DNA from: Petrolisthes cinctipes
Taxonomy: Eukaryota; Arthropoda; Malacostraca; Decapoda; Porcellanidae
NCBI GenBank assembly: GCA_033782935.1
Contig: JAWQEG010001319.1
Span: 1-64,000 of the forward strand
Direction of reading: 5' to 3'
DNA length: 64,000 nucleotides
The notes under the pieces were generated by a model. That model made no database searches and was not told the DNA's origin. It saw only the letters and a list, made by a program, of their open reading frames with translations. A program made the translations under genes and the position numbers. Shown here piece after piece: positions 49,465 through 59,338 of this stretch; within the stretch, counting starts at the first letter, position 1, and every line of letters begins with the position of its first letter.

Positions 49465-51483
49465 TGTCTTCATTTGTATATTCTTTTCCCATCTTAAGTT
49501 AAGGTGTGTAGGTACTGGTGACAACAATGCAGGTACATCCTCCCCCTCTCTCCCCCAAGCTTAAGCTGTTTTCAGAATGTTCCATGAGTATGACGGGACA
49601 TAATGTTGGATCATGGGTGCGTTGTCATTATTATTATTATCGGCAAGACTTGTTGTCAGATCTTAGAATTATAATTATAATTTTTGTTTATCAATGGCAT
49701 TGGTGTATGTGTCTTGTCTGTGTATTTCAGTGTCAGATAGGACCATGGAGGGGAGAAAGATAATCCACGGCAATGCATCCTCCCACTTTGGTTATTTATT
49801 AGCCTCGTACAGTGGGAGGAAGGTTAGAGTAGTTGGTGTTGTGTGAAATTAGGCATCACTATCTCAGTTGATGCCAAGATAAACGATACAAGAAAGAAAA
49901 AAAGACAAAGGGTGATCGCCTTCTGATGCAAACAACCTTTTTTGATATGATTGTAATGTACAGGAATGATTTTTATACCTCTTTTTCACTGCCATTCATA
50001 TTGTGTGCCGTTGATCCCCCACTGCTCCCCCCTTGTCAGATTGGTCTCTGCTGCCCCCTCTCCTTTACCTCCACCCTGCTCTCCAGCTTCATGTCGGTAA
50101 CTGGGGAACTGACAAGCTCAGTAAAAGTTGTCATCTATTAACCAAACAGCACACATTGTCCCTTGAGAATAACTTGTTTTCACACAAAATATTGAGTTCG
50201 TCAGGCATTAATTTGAAGTTTCTTGAGCAGAGGCTGGAGGTAGGTGTGGGCAGCTGAGGCTGATTTTTGTTAGAGAGGGAAGAACAGTGAGTGGGGTGGG
50301 CAGCAAAATGTACATAGTGTAAGATAGATTTTTTTTTTTTTTTGTGTTGCTGGTCACAATCACTGATCTCAATGTGTGTTCTACTGCCCTGCTACTGCCA
50401 GTTTAATAATCCTCAAGGGTTGGTTCCCCCCCAAGAGTCACAGTGAACCCGGGTGTTGCATTCTATGTCTCTCCGTGTAGACCTTCTCCGTGCCAGAGTG
50501 CGGTCGGACTGGTGATCAAGCGCCCCGGTATAGGGATCCATCTAGGCATTCTGTTATATCTTTAAATTATATTATAATTGTCTATTTGTTTATTTTATGT
50601 TATTATTTATCATCATTGAAATTTGAAGAAAGGAAAATGGGGTGTTGATGATGATTGAATGATTTTTGTCATATTTGCCCTTCTGGAGCTATTTAGGATG
50701 TGAGAAGTTTTGTTAACACCAGGTGCATTGATGTCCAGTCCTACCTCACTGCCTCTCAGCAAGGGTCAGGACAGGCAGTGTGTACAGTCTTGCTCCACAG
50801 TTTCTCTTTACTTCTAACTCTCTCTGTCAGGGAAGCACATTTTGTACCTCAAAATTTTATATTATGGGGAGGTTCTTTTGTTGGTGAATTGGAAGGACTC
50901 TTAATTCCTCCAAGTTATACCACAAAACAGATCCCCTATTAATGTACCTTAACACAAGGATTTTAAAATGTCCAGCTCAAACACTGGTGGGGAAGTGTGG
51001 TTGGGTGATGTGTGTGTGTCCCCCCAGTGTGGAGCATCTGCTGTTGGCTAGTTACTGCCTGTCCTCACCTGGGCTGGGCTATAAGGTTCTGTGGCAAGGG
51101 ATGGAGTGTAGGTGTTCTTAGTGCAAGGACACATTAATCTTCCAGAATCAAATGGTAACTTACATGTGATCCATCCACTTCTTTTCAAAGCCGTGTGCTC
51201 CATCAATTTAAAAGTATAAAAAAAGTTAAGGTGCAAGTTGATTATAATTATTTTCATCATTAATGATTGTTATTATAGATATATTTATTATTAATTTATG
51301 TTTTTTATTCATATATATTAAGGGCTTAAGAGCAAGATTGCTGTCCACTGCTGTAATGTGTAGCAGGAACCTGTATATAGAGTTTTTGTTGTGAGTTGAG
51401 GGTTGGGGTGTAGAGGCTACCTGGAGTGATATGAGAGGGTAATAGTATAAGAACACACACCCATTATTTTAATGTTGTAATGC
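47325..51483. other. Intergenic, few recognisable features
   Basis: 47,445-47,590 is a TCTATCTATCTAGCTCTCTC repeat. 49,430-49,462 is a (TG)n run. 50,870-50,945 retains a fragment of a TTAA element (GGAAGGACTCTTAATTCCTC). A 91-codon frame at 47,632-47,907 is not recognised. Nothing else is supported. Confidence 0.5.
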
Positions 51484-51642
51484 TTAAGGGACCCTGTGTG
51501 TGATGTAGTCAGAAAATTGGAGATAAACGAGTCCTTCAAATATTGCCACGAAACACACACCTATATGAAAGGAGCTTGTTTCGTGGCATAGTCAGGAGGA
51601 ATCAAAACCTCCAATTATCATACACGAGCACAGGGTCCTTAA
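51484..51642 (-). mobile_element. Family A MITE
   Basis: TTAAGGGACCCTGTGTGTG to CGAGCACAGGGTCCTTAA, 159 bp. Confidence 0.85.
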
Positions 51643-52505
51643 AACAAACCTAAATGTGACTCTTACGGTGTTATTTAAGAATGGTCAAAATATTATCTGG
51701 ATCATGGGTTTTTATTCAGGGATATAAAAAAAGAAATTGACAGCCAGAAATCTTCACCATTTTGTGTAGTACATGGCTGGAAAGTCAACAAAGGTTTGTC
51801 ATCTAGAAAGTGGTGTAACATCTACACTTTCATTTTGTTAAATATCAAAGTACTTCAATGTGACTCTACGACCAGTGCCGTTTCAAATGGTCAAGATTTG
51901 TTTTGGTATTACTTCTGATCATTTAAATAAAATGGCTGTTCTTTTATCACTGAAGTATCTCCCCCTCACTGTAACATAGTACTTGTAACAGTACAGTACT
52001 TGGTCCCTTCCTTCTATGTATGTATGTGAACAGAAACAAACACCCTATATCTCCCTCTAGTTGTCCTCTCACCCCAACTTTCATGACTAAGTACAAAACA
52101 AAAAAAAATTTGCCCCATCTGTACTTAATGTAAAATTGCATCCTTTTTTTATTTGTCAGTATTATTTTCATCATGATTATTATTGTAATTATCATTGTCA
52201 TGATTATAATTATTATATTTACTATCTCCACCTTGCCACCACTGGGCCTTCCTTTGACCCTCACCTGTTTTGTGGAAAACTTTAAAAAGTAAAGTGAAAT
52301 TATCTTGTAAAATTCTTGTAAATATGGGATATGTATAAGATGTTATGACAGATGTAGGTGTGGAAGGAAGGCCAAGGGGAGGGAGTGCGGGAGCCCCAGC
52401 CACCCTGGTCTAAACTGCAATGTCTGTATCCATTGTTCAAAAATAAAATTCTCAATTGTTTTTACCTAAATACAATCTTTTTCTTCCGTGGTTATACTAT
52501 TGTAG
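51643..52505. other. Intergenic, nothing recognised
   Basis: Unique-looking AT-rich sequence with ATT triplets at 52,155-52,215. No gene is supported. Confidence 0.5.
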
Positions 52506-52714
52506 TACTATTGGCCACAAGACTTAGTACACACTGTTATTTTCCAGGGTTTACAACATATAGAAAATGTGAAACTATGAACTGTAATACAAAATTACAT
52601 TAGGTTTGTTGTTTTGCAATCACAGTCACTTGGTAGACCATTCATTACTGTACTTCCAGAATAATGACCTCTCTTTCCATATAACCTGTATAAGAATTCC
52701 TGTGGCCAACCGTA
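52506..52714 (-). mobile_element. Family D MITE, near full length
   Basis: GTACTATTGGCCACAAGAC at the left and GAATTCCTGTGGCCAACCGT at the right, TA-flanked. Confidence 0.8.
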
Positions 52715-52804
52715 CTTATAACTGAGTATATCTATGTTTTATGTGGAGTAGTAATAAACAGGTAGAGAAAAAGGAGTCTGCAGTGCAAACTTAATCTGAG
52801 AATG

Positions 52805-52959
52805 TTAAGGACCCTGTGATCGTGTATGAGAATTGGAAGCTTCTGATTCCTTCTGACCATGCCACGAAACAAGCTCCTTCCATATTGGTGGTGTTTCGTG
52901 GCAATATTTGAAGGACTCGTTTACCTCCAATTTCCTGACTACATCACATGGTCCCTTAG
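52805..52959 (+). mobile_element. Family A MITE
   Basis: TTAAGGACCCTGTGATCGTG to CATCACATGGTCCCTTAG. The right TTAA has mutated to TTAG. Confidence 0.85.
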
Positions 52960-52971
52960 CTTCAGCTACAG

Positions 52972-53129
52972 TACACTCGCAATCCAAAATATGTATCCAG
53001 GCTTGCTTCGAATAGCCTGATCGAGTAATAAGCTAGCTCAAGCAAATATGAAAGAAGATAAGCGTTGTAATTGGTTCAATAGTATGTCAAATGATTCGAA
53101 ACTTCAACAAGACCTGGATAGCGAATGTA
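52972..53129 (+). mobile_element. Family H MITE, uninterrupted copy
   Basis: TACACTCGCAATCCAAAATA at the left, AACTTCAACAAGACCTGGAT and GCGAATGTA at the right, TA-flanked. It serves as the empty-site reference for the nested copy at 55,964-56,428. Confidence 0.8.
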
Positions 53130-53857
53130 CATGGACAAGTGGTTTGTTTCCCAGAGGCTGACCTTGTGTATGGAATTATGTCCTAAAGGGTGTTTGTGTG
53201 TGTGTGGTGGCTTGCTTGAAGGGATCCCAGGAGATGGTACCAGAAGTTGAACTTGGCAAAGCATATCTCCCCAATGCTGAAGAAAATACAAACCAAGGGA
53301 CTACAGAACAATTTAAAAGGTAAATATAATTGTAATTGGCACACTAGTATTTTGAGAAAGGCACAAAACACGCTCAATAGCTAGAGAAACAAAAGTATCC
53401 ATCTAAAAAATATTTTCCTTTGACCAAATTAGCATCTTAAATGTTTACATCAATATAGTATAACATTAAATTAGTTTGGGGTGTAATGAAAGATACAGAT
53501 GTGTTTATATATGTAGATATATGAACAGAAATGTATGCAATGATTTTTTTTTCAACTACACAGTCAACATAGTAATGAGCGACTGATGATGAGGAGAGAC
53601 AAGAACTCATAATATATTGGATTCTAATGACTGCTATTGTGAGGAACCAAATCATGTCATCAAAACCAATTATTCTTACAATAATATACCCAATCCAAAG
53701 AGAATAATAATATAAAAATTAACATGTGCTTGCTCCTCTAAATCTTACGCTTCTATCAACTTAATTCTTAGGAGCAGTAAAAACTTGAGTCAACATAATT
53801 ATTATTTACCTTAAATGGTGTGATTAGTATCCATAAATATCCCATACTGATGACAAA
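53130..53857. other. Intergenic, nothing recognised
   Basis: AT-rich sequence without repeats or coding signal that I can identify. Confidence 0.5.
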
Positions 53858-54270
53858 GGGTCGATTCCACAGTCGTTCGTAGTGGTTTGTAAGCACGCAA
53901 ACGAAAGAATCTTGGCCGTGTAAATGCCTTATGGCTGAACATTCAAACAAAAGAATCTTAGCCGTGTAAATGACTTATGGGTGAATTATTTAATGAATTT
54001 GCTGAATAAACTATGCAGTGATCATCATTATCTAACGGTTTTAATAGATTTTGTGAAAATAATGAAGACTTACAAGTGTGGTTGGTTGGGACGCGAACGA
54101 ACAAATACCACTGTGGAATCAACCCATAAATAATGAAACCTTACAAGTGTGGTTGGTTGGGACGCGAACGAACAAATACCACTGTGGAATCAACCCATAA
54201 ATAATGAAACCTTACAAGTGTGGTTGGTTGGAAAGCTAACAAACAAATACCACTGTGGAATCAACCCAAA
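53858..54270 (+). mobile_element. Family F element with triplicated right terminus
   Basis: The right-end unit (TTACAAGTGTGGTTGGTTGG, then AACAAATACCACTGTGGAAT, CAACCCATAAATAATGAA) occurs three times in tandem at about 54,068-54,270. An inner GAATCTTAGCCGTGTAAATG unit occurs twice. Confidence 0.8.
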
Positions 54271-54296
54271 ATCTTCTACCTCTACCTCACATTCAC

Positions 54297-54475
54297 TTAA
54301 GGGGGGAATATACTTTTGGTACATTGGAGTGCCTTGATTCCTCCCAAGTATGTCAGACGGAAACAACTGGACCAGATTAACAAAAATAATGGTGGTCTGT
54401 TGTCGCTGGGAATATTTCGGGAGGAATCATTATATCCAAAAATGCCAAAAAAATCTATTATACTCCTCCCCTTAA
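54297..54475 (-). mobile_element. Family B MITE (chain B-A-J-G, first)
   Basis: TTAAGGGGGGAATATACTTT to ATACTCCTCCCCTTAA. The interior holds TTGATTCCTCCCAAGTATG. Confidence 0.85.
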
Positions 54476-54915
54476 GGACCCTGTGATCATGTATGAAAAT
54501 CGGACGCTTCTGATTCCTCCTGACCTTGCCACGAAACAAGCTCTTTCCATGCAGGTGTCTGTGTGTGTGTGTGTTTCATGGCAATATTTGAAGGACTCGT
54601 TTTTTTTATCTCCAATTTTCTGACTACATCACACACAGGGTCCCTTAATGTGTGTGTACGTGTGTTTCATGGCAATATTTGAAGGACTCTTTTATCTCCA
54701 AGTATATAAGTGTGTGTTTCTGTGTGTGCGTTTGTGTTTCGTGGCAATATTTGAAGGACTCGTTTTTTTTTTATCTCCAATTATCTGACTACATCACACA
54801 CAGGGTCCCTTAATGTGTGTGTGTGTGTGTGTGTGTTTCGTGGCAATATTTGAAGGACTCGTTTGTTTTTTTTTATCTCCAATTTTCTGACTACATCACA
54901 CACAGGGCCCCTTAA
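54472..54915 (+). mobile_element. Family A MITE with right half multiplied (chain, second)
   Basis: TTAAGGACCCTGTGATCATG begins a normal copy, which reaches TTAA at 54,645-54,648. Then the right half (GTGTGTGT, GTGGCAATATTTGAAGGACT, TTATCTCCAATT, CACACACAGGGTCCCTTAA) is repeated, in part three times, up to TTAA at 54,912-54,915. Confidence 0.85.
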
Positions 54916-55122
54916 GCCCCATCCACACGAGAGGCAAAAAGACAGACAGACAGCTGGCACGGGCAACCCAGTGAAATTCTCTCGCTTTTTACCAGTGTTA
55001 CCAGATCAAACAGTCTCTGGCAGCTAGCTATTTACCACTTGTGCCCGCCACCCAAACACAATATTGGTAACAGTGTCTGCCAGCGGTTAGTTTTTTTGCC
55101 CCTCGTGTGGAAGGAGCTGTAA
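54912..55122 (+). mobile_element. Family J inverted-repeat element (chain, third)
   Basis: TTAAGCCCCATCCACACGAG, AGGCAAAAAGACAG at the left, mirrored by TTTTTTTGCCCCTCGTGTGG, AAGGAGCTGTAA at the right. It is 211 bp. The interior contains TTTTTACCAGTGTTACCAGA. Confidence 0.8.
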
Positions 55123-55264
55123 GGGGGTGCGGGATTAGGGGACAAGCTTGGGAGGGTGGGGGGAGGTGCAGGAATAGGGGACAGGCTTTCTACCCCCCTC
55201 CCAAGCCTGTCCCCCTATTCCCCCCCCCCCCCCAAGCCTGTCCCCTACTCCCGCACCCCCTTAA
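55119..55264. mobile_element. Family G element (chain, fourth)
   Basis: GTAAGGGGGTGCGGGATTAG to CTCCCGCACCCCCTTAA, short form with two G-rich units and hinge GGCTTTCTACCCCCC. Confidence 0.85.
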
Positions 55265-55394
55265 ACACAAAGAAAGACATGGAAACTATTATTATAACTA
55301 CCCAATATATAAATACAGTACATGTTGTTGTTGTTGTTGTAGTTAATATTTCCTTGCACCTTACTTTTTCCTTTCTCCATTCACCTATATACCT

Positions 55395-55870
55395 CTCATT
55401 CACCATCTATCTATCTTTCTATGTATGAATGTATGTATGTATTTTATTCTACCTTACACAGCCCCCCCCTTTCACTTCTCTTCTCATCTATCTACCTCAC
55501 TCACAGTCTATCTACCTCACACACACACACACCCTCCCCCCATCTCTTCTCATCTATCTACCTCACACACACCCATCCCCCTTTCACTTTTTTCTCTTCT
55601 CATTTATCTATCTACCTTACTCAATCTATCTACCTCATCCCACTTTACCTCATACACACCTCCATCCCCCTTTCACTTTTCTCTTCTCTATCTACCTCAC
55701 TCAATCTATCAACCTCATCCCACTCTACCTCACACACCCCATCCCTCATCTCTTCTCATCTATCTACCTCACACACAGTCAATCTATCTCATCCCCCTTT
55801 CCCTTCTCATCTACCTACTACCTCACACACACATTGTCACCTCATACAGCATTACCTCCTTAACTCATTC
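55395..55870. repeat. CTATCTACCTCACACACA pyrimidine repeat
   Basis: Degenerate units of TCTTCTCATCTATCTACCTC and CACACACACCC. All three frames are open, with Ser/Tyr/Leu-rich artefact products. Confidence 0.85.
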
Positions 55871-55963
55871 TACCTCATATACATATTAACATAACCAACC
55901 ATAGCAGACAGACAGACAGACAGACATGTAATTAAACTATCAAACTAATTAAAAGGGTATATG

Positions 55964-56428
55964 TACAATCGCAATCCCAAATATGTATCCAGGTTTGCTT
56001 CGAACAGCCTGATTGAATATTAAGGGGGTGCGGGGACAGGCTTGGGGGGGGGGGTGTTTAGGGGGGTGCGGGAGTAGGGGACAGGGTTTAGGGGGGTGCA
56101 GGAGTAGGGGACAGGCTTGGGGGGGTTTAGGGGGGTGTGGGAGTAGGGGACAGGCTTGAGGGGGTTTAGGGGGTGCAGGAGTAGGGGACAGGCTTGGGGG
56201 GTGCGGGAGTAGGGGGACAGGCCTGGGGGGGGGGGGGGGTTAAGTGGGTGCAGGAATAGGGGACAGGCTTTCTATCCCCCCCCCCAAGCCTGTCCCCCTA
56301 CTCCCGCACTCCCTTAAGCGAGCTCAAGCAAATATGAAACAGAATAAGCGTTGTAATTGTTTCACTAGTATGTCAAATGATTCGAAACTTCAACAAGACC
56401 TGGATACAAATTTTGGATTGCGATTGTA
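55964..56428 (+). mobile_element. Family H MITE interrupted by family G
   Basis: TACAATCGCAATCCCAAATA, then TGTATCCAGG, at the left; CCTGGATACAAATTTTGGAT, then TGCGATTGTA, at the right, TA-flanked. The H sequence stops at GATTGAATA before 56,020 and resumes at GCGAGCTCAAGCAAATATGA after 56,317. Confidence 0.85.
56020..56317. mobile_element. Family G element nested in family H at TTAA
   Basis: TTAAGGGGGTGCGGGGACAG, about six G-rich units, hinge GGCTTTCTATCCCCC, C-rich arm ending CTCCCGCACTCCCTTAA. Both ends carry TTAA (56,020-56,023 and 56,314-56,317). Confidence 0.9.
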
Positions 56429-56436
56429 CGTTGTTG

Positions 56437-56613
56437 TTAAATCAGCTGGTGCGTTAAAATGATTCCTCCAAACTATTGTATTCCAAATAACAACAACAAC
56501 AGGACATCATTGTTTGTTTTTGTTCATCTGGTTATGTTGTTTTTTGTTTCCTGGCATACTTTGGAGGAATCAAGGCACTCCAGTGTAACAAAAGTATATT
56601 AACATCCCCTTAA
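56437..56613 (+). mobile_element. Family B MITE, left end diverged
   Basis: GATTCCTCCAAACTATTG, TTCCTGGCATACTTTGGAGG and AAGTATATTAACATCCCCTTAA are present, while the left terminus is scrambled. Confidence 0.75.
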
Positions 56614-56783
56614 GTAAGGACCCTGTGATCGTGTATGAAAATTGGAGGCTTCTGATTCCTCCTGACCATACCACGAAAAAACAAACTCGTACCATATAGG
56701 TGTGTGTGTGTGTGTGTCGTGGCAATATTCGAAGGACTTATTTATCTCCAATTTTCTGACTACATCACACACAGGGTCCCTTA

Positions 56784-56828
<45 letters not shown>

Positions 56829-56894
56829 GTGGCAATATTCGAAGGATTCATTTATCTCCAATTTTCTGACTACATCACACACAAGGTCCTTTAA
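56610..56894 (+). mobile_element. Family A MITE with right half duplicated
   Basis: TAAGGACCCTGTGATCGTG to CACACACAGGGTCCCTTAA at 56,784. A second right half follows, with an expanded (TG)n run of about 40 bases and the TCGTGGCAATATTCGAAGGA word, ending GGTCCTTTAA at 56,894. Confidence 0.85.
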
Positions 56895-56929
56895 ACACCT
56901 CGAAGGGATGTGTTCAAACAGTCTTATAG

Positions 56930-56935
56930 TTTATT
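56930..56935 (-). terminator. DCTN3 poly(A) signal candidate
   Basis: AATAAA on the minus strand, 96 bases after the DCTN3 stop codon. It is the first canonical signal downstream of the stop, so the 3'UTR would be short and would end before the adjacent family A element. Confidence 0.6.
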
Positions 56936-57030
56936 ACAATCTCTGTCATTTCTATTTCTACAGAACAGACAAACAAGCCTGTAACCCTCACCACTCACCA
57001 CACATGCCACTGCTACTTTTAACACCTTCC

Positions 57031-57120
57031 TCAGTCCTCAACCTTCTTGGGCAGAGCTGCTATTTCCGCTTTGGTGACGATATCGTCCATCTTGATGAAT
57101 GTCTCGGTCAAGGTGTTGAT
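57031..57120 (-). CDS. DCTN3: DCTN3 exon 5 (C-terminus)
   Basis: The acceptor is TAGAGTGACAG. It encodes INTLTETFIKMDDIVTKAEI, AALPKKVED and TGA. Spacing to the preceding YND matches human p24 residue for residue. Confidence 0.9.
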   Translation of the reverse strand: MNTLTETFIKMDDIVTKAEIAALPKKVED

Positions 57121-59305
57121 CTGTCACTCTAGTTAAGGATACCACACAACAACAAAGGGAATGAATGCAATCAATGTATAGATTATGTTAGGCTACCAAG
57201 AATAGTGGACATGTACAGACAGCAGCATAAATTCGCGTTCATCTCATGTACTTATGATTCTGATATGACCAGATAGTTGCATTCTGAACCAGTTTTTATT
57301 CCAACAACATACGTAATTTAGAATTTGAGAACTATATGTCATCTCTGCATTTAAATTGTATTACATCACTATAGCTAATACATACGCAGGGGGAAATGAA
57401 GTGAATTTATGCTGCCGACTGTACTACTGGCTAAAGACGATCACAGGCTGCACAGCTAACACTTTTACAGACCACCTACACCATGAAACCAAAGTCCTTA
57501 AAATCAAGGATCATCTTGACATGAGAGGCACACAAACACTTGCTGCAGCCTCCACAGACCCACACCATCCACTACACTACATGGCACAACACCCACACAT
57601 GCCAAGGAACATCAAAACAACACCCAGTACATGATACCATACACAAATACTATCATCTCTTACACCCTGCCCACCCCAAACCAGTCTCCAGAAACATATC
57701 CATACTAAATCACTCATCAGTCTATCCATACACTCAAAAACAACACACAGCTGCATGGACGACCTCCTGACATCCACCCATCCGAATCATCCCTTCCCCA
57801 TGAGGACAGAGTCCACCTGATCAGGCTGCGGTGTGGCCACCACCCAACCTTTCGGAAAAATTGTGGATGCCTGTCCAGGATGCTACACAGCACGCCATTC
57901 TATTAAACACATTATGGAAGACGGCAATGTACACAACCACACTCACCAACAACACAACATACACTCTTTGAGGGCACTGTGGGAAAGCACAGTTCAGGCC
58001 ATGACCTACCACAGGGGCTTGGAGCTGCTCGGCCAGACACCTTGAGGAACTTCAACAACAACAACATATATTGATACAATACAGTAGGCCCTCAATATAA
58101 GATGACTAAATTTATCACATATAACCTTTTAACACAGGGTCAGTAAATCACTTACTTAGTTTGTGTGTATGGTAATGAATAACACAAGTCTGGGAAAACA
58201 TTTGGTGGTCTTCAACAATGAATGACTTGAGTGTAAAATGAAGTGGTGTATAAAGGTATTTTATTCATTGAATATCCAAGGTCTACTGCATAATATATAT
58301 AGTTTATATGAGGCCAGTGTATAAAAGGATACGATATCATTGTATTGATGGAGTAGCTGCTTGATTTGGGCACTCTGAGTAGTGGTAGAGTCCTCTAACT
58401 CTCCTTGACCACCTGCCACACGTACCAACTCCTCTCCAAGGTTTGCTGTGTCTGTAAACAATTCATTTATAGATATCAGGCACCACAACAGCGAGGTCAC
58501 ATAGCTCCCGAGGAAGAAGGTAATCGAGAGGTAAGACAGTAAGCATAAAAGGTAACAAATGAAAAAATTGGACAGTTGAAGAAGTGAAAGTCCCTTCTAG
58601 TGGCCTTTTACGACAAGCAGGAATACTGGGGGAGGTATTCATACTATCTGTCAACAATATTAACAAGCTGTGTATCTTAATTGAGGTGGTTTGGACATGT
58701 GGAGAGAATGCAAAGTTTGTAAAGAAGGTGTATGAAAGTAAAGTTGTGGGACCTGGTGTGAGAGGCAGACCCCTGGTTAAATGGCAGAACAGAGTGGAAG
58801 AGTTTGTAAAGGAGAGAAACATGAGGGGCAGAGGAGGGTTTGATCAAGTAAGGAGGGAGTGTTGGAACAAGGAAATCTGGAGACACTTCTGCCGTGGCCA
58901 CTCCCTTGGAGGGAACAAGGCGTCAGAGCTATAGATAGATAGTGTATCTCAATAGCCACAATCACAGTATAATGTTTTATTGCACAGCCACAATCAAATA
59001 TCCACCGACACTTTCCTTCCATCATAGTAAATATCTTGGTAGTAATTTAATAAAGAACAACACGTGTATGATTTTGCAGTACCTCATAATAATAATTGAG
59101 GGGGTTGAATTGATGTAAGGTGTTGTATGATTATATTTTGATATGATACTGATTTATTTGCAAGATGGAGGGAAAGTGTTGGCGGATATTTGATTGTGGC
59201 TGTACATTGGTAATCCACAATCTCTAGCCCACCCGAGTCGAAGCCCGAGATCTGGAGCATGCGGTTTCTAGACAACAGCCCACTCAAAACTTCCATTGGT
59301 TAGAA

Positions 59306-59338
<33 letters not shown>

